Shown here: piece by piece, positions 34,808 through 47,390 of the stretch | Layout: the number at the start of each line of letters is the position of its first letter | Position numbering within the stretch: position 1 is the first letter of the stretch | NCBI GenBank assembly: GCA_015698045.1 | Contig: BLAL01000004.1 | Location: 1,550,001-1,614,000 of the forward strand | From: Rhizophagus clarus | Lineage: Eukaryota > Glomeromycota > Glomeromycetes > Glomerales > Glomeraceae | Reading direction: 5' to 3' | Length of the DNA: 64,000 nt | Translations under genes and position numbers: made by a program | The notes under the pieces: model-generated | Databases searched by the model: none | What the model was told of the DNA's origin: nothing | The model's input: only the letters and a program-made list of their open reading frames with translations

Positions 34808-36176
34808 CTAAGGAATTATAAAATCGGAAAAGTTATTACTCGGAAGTTCTGCAGTTTGAAGTAATCGACTAGTATATATTGCCTGTGGATGTATTTTCTT
34901 CACTTGTTCGTCAGTCTCTTCTGTGAGTCTCCTTGCCTCTGCCTCTTGGAGTTCCGAGTTAATGTTTGGTGAAGGTTCGTTTAGCCATTTGTTGATAGTT
35001 TGTACAACATCATCAGCATTTGGTCGCATTGGTGAATAACATTGTTGCATGAGTTGTGTGTAAAATGGTGGAATGTTATTGGGGATTTTGGGTCTTGCGC
35101 CACTGCAAATTTTATTTATAAGATCAATGTCATGCGGTTCACTAGCGAAAGGAAGGTGACCGGTTGCTATCTCATACATGAGCATTCCTAAACTATACAC
35201 ATCAGATGCTTTACTATAGGGTCTGCCACATAATACCTCGGGGGCGACATATGGCAACACACCATACACCTCTCCTTTCTTTGAGTTCGTCATCGGCTTG
35301 TCTACAGGTTGACATAAACCAAGATCAGTAACCAATACATAGTAGCCACCACATACTATATTTCCACCATGAAAATCTCTGTGGAGCAAACCCTTGTTGT
35401 GCAACTGCTTGAGACCAACAGCAATTTGGTATAATGTGCCTATACGAAGCAACCAATTGAATTCAGCGAGATTATTACGGATGAAACGGCGAAGATCTCC
35501 ATTATTTGCATAATCAAGTACCAGGATATACTCTTTCGTATCTGTATTTTGGGATACCCCGTACACACGGAGTATACCTGTAAAATCTGTTCCACCGCAA
35601 CATTTTTGGAGTCCTATCAGCTGTGATTTGTATACAATGAAATTAAACATACATTGTAATAATGCAAATTCAAAGGAAATCACAAAAACGTACTTCGTTT
35701 ATTAGTTCAGCCGAGAGGTTTTGGGAATTATGAAGAGTCTTAAGAGCAACGAAATAGGAATTTTTTTCTTTATTATTAAAAGCAACTCGTTTCCATTTGT
35801 TGTGTTTCGTATCCCATCCTATAATTCGACCATCTAACCATTGAGCTTTATGAATAGTTCCGTATCCTCCTTTTCCAATTTTCGTAATAATCATGAATCG
35901 ATCGTAGGGAATCCACTCCAATACATTACTTTCAAGAGTTGCCGTCAATTGTGAATCTCTAATGATTTCATCAATATTCTGGTTTCCACTTGTCCAAACT
36001 TTAAAGCATTCTTAAAAATGCTTCGCATTGCAGGAGGAACACCACCCTGGACCAGAATTTGGCTGATGACATTCCTCGCATATACCATGTTCATTAAATT
36101 CATTAGATTCGTTGTTTTTTAAAGGCGAAATAATAAAATAGAGACATTTTAGGACGAAATTTTTTAAGATTTCCAT
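34808..36176 (-). pseudogene. TKL kinase gene with one in-frame stop
   Basis: Exons 36176-35694 and 35620-34808 (73-bp intron) would give a 431-residue kinase, but codon 55 is TAA (complement of 36012-36014) within 'CSSCNAKHF*ECFKVWTSGN'. Elsewhere the gene looks under constraint: Cys pairs CEECHQPNSGPGWCSSC, linker WTSGNQNIDEIIRD, glycine loop GKGGYGTIHKA, VALKTL, a canonical HRDFHGGN catalytic loop (241-243), DLG (260-262), VAPEVL, and the C-terminal AIYTSRLLQ. It is the only kinase in the window with intact HRD. Options: a recent nonsense mutation, a sequencing error, or use of a later ATG that would start inside the glycine loop. Confidence 0.65.
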
Positions 36177-36519
36177 TGTAGAAAATCGTACAATTGTCGT
36201 TGAGTGGCATTAGTGCATATATTATACTGTTCTATGGCGTAACACAAATTTCCCAAACTTCTAAAAAAAAAAAAAAAAATATATACCAACAAAATTTGTG
36301 CAAGTACGAGCATCACAAATTAATACTATTCAGTTAATTCATTCACTTTTACTTTTACAGTACAAAAAAAGAATCAATTAAAGACAAATAATAAATAAGG
36401 TCAGAATTTGAACGCTGATCATTTCTACCAAGAAAAAACAAAAATTCATATCAACGTTTTTAGAATATTCATTGTTTATAATGATACACAAATTACCCGA
36501 TCGTATTTTATAAAGCTTG

Positions 36520-38150
36520 TCACATGCTAAAGTCAAATGAAAAATCAAATGTGAAAATGTTTGATTTCAACAAAGAAAATTATTATAATTATACACGTGC
36601 GAAACTCATAAAACAATATGTAAAAGATGCTATTCTGCTCAAGAAAGGAGGTAACGACTCATTTAATAAATTTAATAACCAATTTCTGATCAGGCCTCGG
36701 GCGGTTATCCTATATATGGAAAATATAAAGATAATAATTGTACTGAAGGTTTTTGGTGATTAGATAATGATTATTTTTAATAATAATGATTTTTGTCTAT
36801 TAAGTGATATTTATGTTAGAAATAGTCGAACATTTTTAAATGAAAAGAGGAGTTTTTTTTTTGAAAAAAAACGTTATAAATATCGAAATAATATTAAAGA
36901 TTTGCTTGGAACTGGACGTATTTATTAATAATATTGCCTACAATTTTTTTATTACGTTTTAAGATTAAAGGTTTGTTAGGGGAATCAATGGAATCATGTA
37001 ATAAGTCAGATCAATTGATGAAAGATGATATTACAGCATTAAAAAGTCGTCAAGAACTTGAAGGGATTTGAATTATAATTCAATGTATTTGGGATTTATC
37101 GGGGGCACAATTTAACAAGAAAACATGGTCACATGGCCAGAATTATTATTAATTTTGACCTGAATTAAATGTTATAATTTATTCAATGAACACTTAAAAG
37201 ATTATAAGTCTAATTGGGAAATTTCTTCTAATTTCAACATAAAAAATTTGAAAAAGAGGTGTGTTATGTTAAAACATTTGAACGGCCTTACCGAAAATAA
37301 TCATCCGGATCATGTGTAAAGATCATGTGTAACCTGCAACAAATCCGATTATCACCCATTGAGCGCGAAAATTTGATTTTCGCGTGCAAAATGAATAATT
37401 GCAAAGACTACAATGATTGTAAAGCAACAGTTAATCCTTAGTAATAAAGAACAAGAATAGAAACTTGAACCTGTTATTCATGTCAAAAATATCTTATTAT
37501 GTTGATTTGAAATTTAAAGAAAGTGAATGTAATTGTGATAATTGTAATAAAACTCTCTAAGACACAACCAGAAATGGTCACTCTTTATTAGCAACTTCAT
37601 TACGATCTAGTAATTATAATTCTGATGTTAACGTTTCAAATGTAATAGCCAACTTACTAGAGATCAAACATTTATAAAAAAAAATGAGGAAACTAAAAAC
37701 GGATGCAAAAGTTAGAAAAAAAATGGATCTGAGCGAAATCGTAAACAAATAAAAAGATAAACGACTACAAACCAACCAACCTGACAAACTTTCTGAATTA
37801 TATAGCGTACCCAATTATCACATCTGAATAAACTAAACCAGCAAAGGTATTATCTCAGAAAAAGGACATGATTTTATGAATTTGAAGATTTAATACTACA
37901 AACTGAATAGTTTGTGAAGAAGCTGATTTGTTGGTTCGTACTTGTACAGAGTATGAATTGTCATATAAAGCAGAAAAAGGAGCAGAAATGGACACTATTC
38001 TGGAAAAGGATTTTGAAAATTTTATAAACAGTATTAATTAATTATTTAACTAGCTCCGGTAAGGTTTTATTAGTTACAGTAACTATTCAAAAAGAAGAAA
38101 CAGCAAAAGAAGAAAGGTGGTTTATATTTTTGTATAATTAAAGGATTCGT
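36520..38150 (+). pseudogene. Decayed coding region, family not recognised
   Basis: Short protein-like stretches on the plus strand are interrupted by frequent stops: 36524-36763 (NVKMFDFNKENYYNYTRAKL), 36982-37070 (SDQLMKDDITALKSRQELEG), 37490-37560 (DLKFKESECNCDNCNKTL) and 37916-38033 (EADLLVRTCTEYELSYKAEK). Composition differs from the surrounding AT spacer. Consistent with one or more dead genes or a transposon relic. Confidence 0.35.
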
Positions 38151-38947
38151 TGTTTTAATAACCTCTCCTCTTCTAAGAGAAGTTTGCAACAGTCAAATCG
38201 TTTAAGATGAAATTAATTATTGCAAATAGTAATCATAACTAATAATAATAAGAGAAACTCTTTGTTAGACTCTAATGATAAAATAAAGTGAACAATACCG
38301 GATTTAACCGTGAAAAAATGTATAAAAATAAAAAAAAGTGACTGAGAAAGCGCATCTTATTGCCGCACGTTATTAATTATATATGGATGTCAGTGATTTT
38401 TTTTTTTTTGATCTGTAATGCTGGTATTTTTATGATAGTATTTTTAATCCTACCGCCTCTAGAAGATAAAAAAAAGTTATTTCACGTACCATATGAATTT
38501 GATTTTTTTTACAGCTGCACCATAAAAGCCATTGTTATCTACAACAATTCCCTACAAATTACTATTGCATGGCTCGTTTAGAAAATAAATAAAATTTACG
38601 CATGAAATTAAAAAACTGATCACCAATATTCTTCTGGGACTTGTTTAACTTTTTTTTGGGCATAACTCATGCTTAATTCCGGCCAAGTTCTTGATAATAC
38701 CTCTCTGAATAAAGTTTAGATCATTAAAATTCTAAAGATATATTACTATAATTTTTATGAAAATTGTGATTTGCTTACAATCAATTTTTTAAAATTAAAA
38801 AACAACTAATCTCTTTACGCCTGTACTGCTGGTACAGTAAGTATTTCAAATTTATAATAAAATGAGAAACGAAAAATTTATCAAAATAATTATATGCACA
38901 TATTATATAAGTAAATCAAAAGCTTAAAATTTTATTCATTATTCTTA

Positions 38948-39222
38948 AAAATATATCACATCATTTCATCGAAAAAAAACGCCAATAGAAAACTTATTAT
39001 TCATAAAAATAGGATTTCATCGAAAAAAAAACCGCCAATAGAAAACTTATTATTCATAAAAATATATCATAGCATTTCATCGAAAAAAAAAACCGCCAAT
39101 AGAAAACTTATTATTCATAAAAATATATCATAGCATCTCATCGAAAAAAAAACCGCCAATAGAAAACTTAATATTCATAAAAATATATCATAGCATTTCA
39201 TCGAAAAAAAAACCGCCAATAG
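38948..39222. repeat. Minisatellite, ~60 bp x 5
   Basis: Five copies of a unit containing CATTTCATCGAAAAAAAAAC, CGCCAATAGAAAACTTATTA and TTCATAAAAATATATCATAG; one copy is shortened to ~53 bp. It lies just 3' of the HMG gene at 39289 and is absent from the second duplication copy. Confidence 0.9.
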
Positions 39223-39288
39223 TAAAACAAAAAAAAAAAAAGAAAGACGTACGAACGAAAAAATAAATGAAAAAAAAAACAAAAAAAA

Positions 39289-39666
39289 TTATAAGTATGA
39301 ATCAGGTTTTATGAATTCATGAAACTTTTCATCTTCTTCCTCTCTTAAATTTAATACCTTAGTTAAATTTGGAGGTGGTTGGGGTGCGTGGGGGGGATCA
39401 TAATTGCGAAGTTTATTCTCTTCATCAGCATACTTCAAGAATCCATTTTTCAGAACTGGGGGTGCGATTTCCCATCTCTCGCTCGCTTTTTTCAAGATCA
39501 TGCATGGCTTGTAGGATGGGAATTCTTTCATTAGATCATTTTTATACATTTTATAATAAAATGAAAAGCCATTAGGGGGCTTTTTTTTCTTGATTCCCGC
39601 CGCTGTGCATGTTGAAGTCGATGGATTCGCGCGAATTTCTCGGAGGTTTGAATTGTTTGATTTCAT
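39289..39666 (-). CDS. MATA-type HMG-box protein, copy 1 (125 aa)
   Basis: Single-exon DNA-binding protein. The HMG box spans about residues 28-88: basic KKKKPPNGFSFYYKMYKNDL start, ILKKASERWEIAPP middle and LKNGFLKYADEEN end, typical of the MATA_HMG subgroup that is strongly expanded in arbuscular mycorrhizal fungi. The Pro-rich PPHAPQPPP is followed by an acidic C-terminus (REEEDEKFHEFI) shared with copy 2. The ATG at 39666 is the only ATG that precedes the box. Expected nuclear transcription factor; link to mating type is not shown by this sequence. Confidence 0.85.
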   Translation of the reverse strand: MKSNNSNLREIRANPSTSTCTAAGIKKKKPPNGFSFYYKMYKNDLMKEFPSYKPCMILKKASERWEIAPPVLKNGFLKYADEENKLRNYDPPHAPQPPPNLTKVLNLREEEDEKFHEFIKPDSYL

Positions 39667-41841
39667 AATTAACACCCACCGAAAAAGGAGAGCTAAAATT
39701 TTGTCATTTTATACGTTTTTTTTTGTTAAAGGTAATGAACAGTTTTCTCTCCGATTAAAAAGTAATGTAAATATTACTTTCAAAATTTGGAATAAATGAA
39801 AGTCTACTACTCCGTTTGAGAGCAGATTCGTTTAGGGTATTGCATCAGGGAATGCATGTGCGTTTCATCATGTCAGTCCGAATTGAAATGATAACAAAAG
39901 AAAATAGATTGATAAAATATATTGAGTATTTATGTTACAATCTAATTTTAGAAGGTGAAAACCGTATTTGTAATTAAGAGAAATGATTTTAATGACTCAA
40001 AAAATTGGTAATATATATTTTTTTTTTTTGTGTTGAATTATTATAATGGAGCATTTAGGGAAAAGACAAAAGAAAGATCGGCATAATCTGCGTAAAAATT
40101 TCCGAAAGAGGAAACCGAGATCTTTTGATTTTACTGGGTCATGTTTTTGGAAATAAGAACGCGTCAAAAAAAATGAAAAATTTATGGTATGGATCTACTT
40201 CTATGTCATGCCCGATAATTTTAACAACAAATTTAGGAATTTTATGTATAACGTAAGGATTTCATTCGAAAATTTTACATAATTTTATTAGCCGTAATGA
40301 AATCCTTCAAAAAATAATAATAATAATATTTTTTTTTTCGCACGCCGCATGCATTCTTTTTTTTTCTTCCTATTCTTCCAAATGTTTCCAAATATTTTTT
40401 TTTTTATTTTCCATTACTTTTAAACATTAGTTGGCGCTGTGGTACGCAAGGGACAATACCTGATACGTAATGATTCGTTTTCATTATGTGTAATCTTTCT
40501 TCTTTGTTCAAATAGGCAAAATTAATTTTTTCGGAGTTCTTGTGTGAGAAATTAACCTTTTCTGTAACTTTCAGTATAATAATAATATGATGATAGGATG
40601 ATAAGTTTAAACGAATATTTAACCGTTTTAGTAACACTAATCATTTCACAACAAGGACCATCAGGTTAATTAAACCATATTTGTATGATCTCGGAAGTTC
40701 CGAAAAATTTCTAACAGAAGTGGTCAAATTATGTTGGGCCCTGCACTTATTATGAAATATATGTATGATCACATAACTGAAATATTGGAGTGATTTTGTC
40801 AGTGATTTTTTGGTCTGTAACGATAATCTTTATGAGAGTATTTCTAATCCTATCGTTTAAAAGCTATGTCACGTATCATATAGTCTAATTTATTATAGTA
40901 ATAATTTTAAGAATTATACAAATTATAAGAACTAATATTTTAATAATTAGTAATTAGATTATAATGAATTATAATTTAATATGACTAAAATTCTCACCCT
41001 ACCATGATTTTATGAAATTATGATTTGCTTACAATCAAATTTTTAAAATTAAAAGAATTTACTAATCTCATTACGTATACCAGTCACTGAATATAATGAA
41101 TCTGCCGTCCCAGGTGGTTTGGTTCGGTATATGATATATTATTCATGTTATCAATAAAATTATAGCGGAATGTAATAGAACACTATTTAAATTAATGTGG
41201 CCATATCAATTTTAATATTTATCGGCCATTCAGACGAAAAATTTATCTGATACTTTTATTTGTTTATTGTATAACGACGACGAACTCTCGTTAAAAACAT
41301 AAGGTTCATCCGGCAGCAAAACAAATGCAAACCTATGGACAGTCACGACCGAGTCAACGAAGCCCACCTAAAAAATTTATCTGATATTAACGAAAATAAT
41401 TTTTCATTTATATTAAATAAATAAAGTGATGTGGTAGTCCGGTATATTATATTTGGGCCGGGTAAGATAAGTTCGTGTGCGGTATATTGTAATTTATTAT
41501 GTGATTTGGTTATATCCAGTGCAATTAATTATTCAGTACAACAAGTTTTCGGTTCAAACAAGATTCATTATAACCAGTGGTGACTGTATAAATCATTTGA
41601 AATAATAGAATAAACTCGTACAGCAAAATAATTTCAATTTCATAATAAATGGACACAAAATAACGTGTACCATAAATCTTAATTAATTTTTATTATGATT
41701 CTTATCATATATTTCATAATGGTGGAGAAAAGAAAAGTAGAAAAGTTTCGGAAAGTATACAAACGTTTGTACATCATCGAAAATGATTAAAAACAACGAA
41801 AAATTAAAACGAAAATTAAAACGAAAAAAAAATGATAAAAA
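39667..41841. other. Shared 5' flank of HMG copy 1 and 3' flank of copy 2
   Basis: 39667-40765 is duplicated at 42187-43350 (leader and promoter side). 40800-41100 matches 38391-38810. 41100-41841 is largely unmatched AT-rich DNA. No further gene; the open frame 40404-40637 overlaps duplicated flank and is not kept in copy 2. Confidence 0.6.
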
Positions 41842-42186
41842 TTAATACGATATGAACATTTCGAAAAATTCGTCTTCACGCGAATCGAATATAGTTGACA
41901 GTGGGGGCGGCACTGTCAATGCCGAATCATAATGTAGAATCGTTTTATTTTTGGCCGCATGTAAAATGAATTTGTTCCGAAATTCTTGCGATGAATTTCG
42001 CCACATTTCCGCCGATTTCTTCATTCTTTCTTGCGAAGTAGAATGAGGATAATCTTTTTTTAAAAGAGTGTGGTGCATTTTAAAATAAAGAGAAAATCCA
42101 TTTGGAGTTCTCTTTTTTTTCATGCATGTTGGTGAAAGAGTGGAGTTTGGTCGGATGTTTTTGAATTTGGAATTATGAGACGGCAT
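41842..42186 (-). CDS. MATA-type HMG-box protein, copy 2 (114 aa)
   Basis: Paralogue of 39289-39666 within the tandem duplication. HMG box at about residues 22-82: KKKRTPNGFSLYFKMHHTLL, RMKKSAEMWRNSSQEFRNKF. The C-terminus REDEFFEMFI matches the acidic end of copy 1. The proteins have diverged strongly (about 40% identity by eye), while the upstream non-coding DNA is still readily alignable. Intact, single exon. Confidence 0.85.
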   Translation of the reverse strand: MPSHNSKFKNIRPNSTLSPTCMKKKRTPNGFSLYFKMHHTLLKKDYPHSTSQERMKKSAEMWRNSSQEFRNKFILHAAKNKTILHYDSALTVPPPLSTIFDSREDEFFEMFISY

Positions 42187-43792
42187 GTTTTAACCGACCG
42201 AAAAAGTGAGCTAAAATTTTGTCATTTTATACGTTTTAATTTTTTACTAAAGGCAATGAATAGCTTTCTCTCCGATTAGAAAGTAATGTAAATGTTATTT
42301 TCAAAATTCGGAATAAATGAAAGCCTCACTACTTCATTCAAGAACAAATTCGTTAATGATATTGCGTCAGGGAACGTAAAATACGTAAAATACATGTGCG
42401 TTTCAATATTTCAGTCCGAATTGAAATGATGACAAAAGAAAATAGATTGATAAAATGTATCTCGACATATTTTTATTTATAGTACAATCTAATTTTAGAA
42501 GGTGAAAACCATATTTGTAAAAAGAGAAATGATTTTAATGATTCAAAAAAACGGTAATAATGAAAAGTATGATGTAATTTTTTTTTTTCTGTGTGTGTTA
42601 TTAATATTATAGTACAGCATATAGGGAAAAGAATGAATGTACAAAAGAAAGATCGGCATGATCTGCGCAAAAATTTCCGAAAGAGGAAACCGAGATCTTT
42701 TGATTTTACTGGGTCATGATTTCGGCAACAAGAACGCGTCAAAAATGAGAAATGATTTATGGTATGGATCTACTTCTATGTTATGCCAACAAATTTAGGA
42801 ATTTTATGTACAACGTGAGGATTTCATTCGAAAATTTTACATAATTTTATTAGCCGTAACGAAATTCTTCATTAAGAAAAAAAAAGTTTTTTTTTTTTTT
42901 TTTCGCACGCCGCATACAATTTTTCTTTCTTCCTATTCTTCCAAATGTTTCAAAATAAATCTTTCATTTAAAAATTTAATCATTTGTTGGCACTGTGGTA
43001 CGCAAGTGACAATATGTAATGATTCGTTTTCATTATGCGTAATCTTTCTTCTTTGCATATGACAATAATTTACATTTTCAAATAGGTAAAATTGATAATT
43101 TTTTCGGAGTTTTTGTGTGATGATTAACCTATTCTGTAATAAAAATAGTTATAATAATATTAAAAAAAAAGATGATAAGATAGATGATAAGTTTAAATGA
43201 ATATTTAACCGTTTTAGTAGTGCTGTTCCTTTCACAACAAGGACCAATTAGATTATTTAAACCATATTTGTATGATCTCGGAAGTTCCGAAAAATTTCTA
43301 ATAGGAGTAATCAAATTATGTTGGACCCTGCATTTATTATAAAAAATATATAACACATAATAAAGATATTAGGGTGGATTCTAGAAAAAGGGATCAAATC
43401 ACTAAAAAATTTTTTTTTTTAAGTAATATTGTTCTATCAAAATTCAAATTGTTGTTGATTGATCACAATGCAAAAAAAAAAAAAAAAAAAAAAAAATAAT
43501 TCTTTTTCCATCAATTTTGGATCCTTTTTCTACAACCACCCCATCTTGGTGCTGGTGACCTTTGTTAGAAGTTTTTCCGGGTCCTATTATTGACTAAGTC
43601 ATAAAAAAGTATTTCTGACTTAACTCTTTCAGATATTAATATTATAGAGTTTGAAATATGTAAAATATATCTTATGGTTCCCTAGAGTGAGTTTGTATTT
43701 ACAAAATCATTGTTTTTTTGAAACAAGAAAGAAATAAAACAGGCGTGCTTACACTTGAAACAATATAATATATTCCTCACTAATTAAAATGC

Positions 43793-44044
43793 ATGAATAG
43801 GGAATATAATCACCAATTTGAGCGAACTTTAACATTTGCTAAAGTTATTGGTATGTTTCTCCATGGGAATAGAGGAAACCAGATAGCAGAGAATGAAAAG
43901 TAATTATTAAAAGTAAGTTTATCGTGTGACTAATTTTATTATAGTTTACTGGCGACAGCAGGTGGTTTAATTAATACAAATGTACTTCTTTTGGACAGAA
44001 ATTCATCGCCAGCTATAACAGGTTCTTTGAATTTTGTGAAATAA
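43793..44044 (+). CDS. Possible small spliced gene or gene fragment, 68 aa
   Basis: 43793-43899 plus 43945-44044, joined over a 45-bp GT-AG gap, gives an open frame from ATG to TAA: begins MNREYNHQFERTLTFAKVIG, then FLHGNRGNQIAEN, then LLATAGGLINTNVLLLD. The joined frame is in phase and the composition is protein-like, but I recognise no family and the intron is very short. It could be the end of a decayed gene. Confidence 0.2.
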
Positions 44045-46630
44045 GATTTTGCATGTTGATACTAGAAAGAGCAATTTATCCTTCTTTTATCAAAAATCTT
44101 TGTCTAATAGGTTTTGCTAGGATTATGTTGACAAGATTAATATTTCATGAACACGACACCACCATGTATTAAGGCACGTCCCATAATATATTATCATATT
44201 ATCCGTAACAATAAAAAATTTTCATTTTCATTTACAGAAACAGTCATTAGTCATTACAAATAAAGAATGATTAGACAGACTGATATTATTTATTGGAAAA
44301 AAAAATATGCATCCAGAAAGAGTCACTACTTTTTATATTTAAAGTAAGACTGATCAATTTTCAAATTATTTTAATTTATAAAAGTCATAATTAATGTGAT
44401 TAAAATGTTAAAATTTTATTATTGAATAGGAAACGTAAACGGAAACTGTTATTAAGTCTGTAGCAATAGTAATAGTAATGTAACTTATTTATTGACCATA
44501 TGACGAAAATCGACGATTTTGGCATGTTTTTTATCGAGATTATCGTATATTGACAGAACCGATTATCGACTCATATTGTGAGCAGACGGACAATGGACAT
44601 GCCACCATATCTAGAACTCTATAGCCATTCGCGTCGCTTCATACTTACATACTATTAAAACTAGGGAAAGGGAACCCGTTGGAATCGTTTATTCAGTTAA
44701 ATAAACATAACACATTTAAATTAAACATATCACATAATGCAATAAAAGTGTCTGATACAGTAAAATTTAAAGAGAAAAACGTGATGGCATAATAAACAAT
44801 ATTATTTGTAGAATACGAGTGCGGACAGACATGATATGCATGAAAGAGTCCGAGTGTAACGTCCTTCAGCTAAACTAAACTGAAGCTTCGAATGAATGAT
44901 TAATTTATATATAATAATGGAAATTAAGGTTAAACATATTTATTTTTATTACTATACTGAAATAATATTAATGTACACTGTTAAGTATTACTGTATTAAC
45001 ACAATACTTTGATAAAAATTTAAAATATAGATTTTATTTGAATAAAATTAAAATTAACTATATCTGATATATAATTATTTAAAGAAATAGATATTACGAT
45101 AAGAAAATATGACAATTATCACTTTTTGTCTTCCATAGAAGGATGGTAGATAATTCCACTTTACATCAAGATTCTCCATAGAGATTAAAAGTCGATTTAA
45201 TAGCCAGCAGTAATTACCAGCGAATGAGCCAAGATAAAAAGGAAATAATTATCAGTATTTAATCAGCAAAATTTTGATTTCTCTCTAAAAAATATGATCT
45301 AATTATCATTCAGTTGATACTTCTGCTCGCGGCAGTCAAAGAACTTTAGAAATTGCTAAATAGGTTAATCTTTAAATCGAGCTGGATTATTGCTAGTAGT
45401 GAAAAAGTTTAACAAAAAAAAAATAAGACAATATCGGTGGCAAGGTCAATCAAAGAACTGAAATCGCCTAAAATATACCGGTTATCGTCTGAAACGATGT
45501 TTATCTGTACTATGGACGTGATCAATGATCTGCACATATTCGTCTTTAGCAGAAAGTTTGCTTGCGCAACAGCGCAAGGTAACGGTAGAAAAGTAATGTC
45601 ATGAACTTTTTTCAACGTATCGTTTAGGGTAAAGGAGGGGAGACCTAGAAAAAAAATTCAGAGGCACCTACCGGCGATTAGACTAATAATTTTTAACTAT
45701 TTTATGTTTGCTGTGCGACCTAAAATTAAAAATATTAACTGAATTTAGTAAAATATATAACTGATAATAAATACCAAATTAAGTTATTTACTTAATTTAT
45801 TAATTGCGGGAAATCCTATGTTCAATAATTTGATGTACTATGTAACATTAGAAATATAATAAAATAATTAAAACCATGAGAAAATCAAAGCCGTTAAAGC
45901 TCGCCCTTCTAACGTTTCCATCACTAGTAGTGTTTATTTACCAATTACTTTATCTCAATTTTTAAAAATTTTATAAATATTATCATTATAATATTTTTTG
46001 AAGATTTTATTTTGTTATATGAGAGACTGAAAATCATTATCAGAAGTCGCATATCTTTCGTTCATCTCATTTTTCATTTATATAACACTTTTAATTATAC
46101 AAATATATTATGGAATTCAAAAAATTACTTAAACAATTTATCACTGAATAATAAATAACTTTTTCTTTGTTTTTTTTTTTTTTTGATATATGAAATAAAC
46201 CAAATTCTGACCATATAAAAAATTATTTAAACGGAATTACTTGTTTGTGTGTAAATTTTACGAATGGAACATAATGGAGTTCTTAGGAAGTTCTTTCGTG
46301 GTACGGCAGTTCCTTAGTTAGGGATGAAAAACGCCCGTGGTTGAACGATTCTCTAATAAAATTTTCGATTAGTTCTAGACCGAACTGACCAAACCGCGTT
46401 ATGGAATCGATCCGACTAATACATCCCATTTGAACCAGCTCAAGTCAGTTCGCTCAATAGTACGGTAGCGAACCGAGAGAGTCCCTCCCGTAATACTATT
46501 ACAGCAAATTCATAACATATCTGATATAGGACACTCGATATTGTTATCTCTTGCCAAATATAATAAGACTCGATAGCATAGATGTCAAAATGAAATAATA
46601 AAAATCATAATGCAGCACTCAATTACGGAT

Positions 46631-46804
46631 GATTTCATAATGTACGGGACACATTCATATTCGGCAAAACTCGGTAAAACTCAGAATAATATAAAGGTAA
46701 AAATAATATCATTAGATTCGGTATCGTCTTTATTTCATTTTGGTCTCTACCGAGTTTTACCGAGTTACACTTGGCAAGAAATGTGTCTCGTACATTATGA
46801 AATC
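46631..46804. mobile_element. Fold-back MITE, 174 bp
   Basis: Starts GATTTCATAATGTACGGGAC and ends with the inverse (GTACATTATGAAATC), about 24 bp with one mismatch; inner arms ACTCGGTAAAACTC / ACCGAGTTTTACCGAG pair as well. No coding capacity. Confidence 0.75.
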
Positions 46805-47269
46805 AGCTGTGACTAACCTTATTCTGAGTTTTACCGAGTTTTACAGAATGTGCTGAGTTGTCTCTCGGCATCCCGTATATTGTGAATCTTACTATAATAT
46901 AATAATAGGTGATTTCTCTCAAACGCGATTAAAAACGATTTTTTACTTTTGTATAATTCAATTTTGTTCTATGTACCGTATATTACTGTAATATAGTAGT
47001 ACAAGATTTCTCAAACCGCGGTTTTCTACTTTTGTATAAATCAATTTGGTTTTATGTACTGCGTATTATAATCCTCCCGTTAATAATTATCGTTATTCCA
47101 AAATTATCTTTTCTTTCGCGGTGAATATTTCAATATGGTTTCAAACTAGGGTTGGGTTCCGAAATGTTTCAGTTATATATAGCAAATGCTGAAACTGCTT
47201 GCTTGCCGAAAACCAAATCAAATTCTGCCTAGGTTTCATTAGTGGTTTGAGATTTTGACAATAGTTTGA

Positions 47270-47390
47270 ATCAAATTGTCGAAATACTAAATTATTGCCA
47301 AAATCTTAAACTATTGCCGAAATTTCAAACCACCACCACCAAAATCCAAATCCGTTACCGAAATTCCAAATTATTACTGAAATCAGCTTT
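47270..47390. repeat. Degenerate ~20-bp minisatellite
   Basis: Five to six copies of a unit like ATTGCCGAAATTTCAAAC. Confidence 0.6.

Larger units (their letters stand above)
38391..43350. repeat. Head-to-tail segmental duplication carrying HMG genes
   Basis: Copy 1 is about 38391-40765, copy 2 about 40800-43350. Matching landmarks in the same order: CAGTGATTTTTT (38391 / 40800); GATTTGCTTACAATCAA (about 38769 / 41022); the HMG gene; the leader with TTTTGTCATTTTATACGTTT; CGAAAGAGGAAACCGAGATC (about 40103 / 42678); GATCTCGGAAGTTCCGAAAA (about 40688 / 43275). The 5' side of the genes is better conserved than the 3' side. Confidence 0.8.

Noticed and set aside
38948-39222. Could the regular ~60-bp repeat be a CRISPR array?
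   Set aside because: Units are contiguous without distinct spacers and the genome is eukaryotic; it is a minisatellite.
45409-45615. 68-aa minus-strand frame in the gene-poor region
   Set aside because: No motif, no splice partners, no repeat support.
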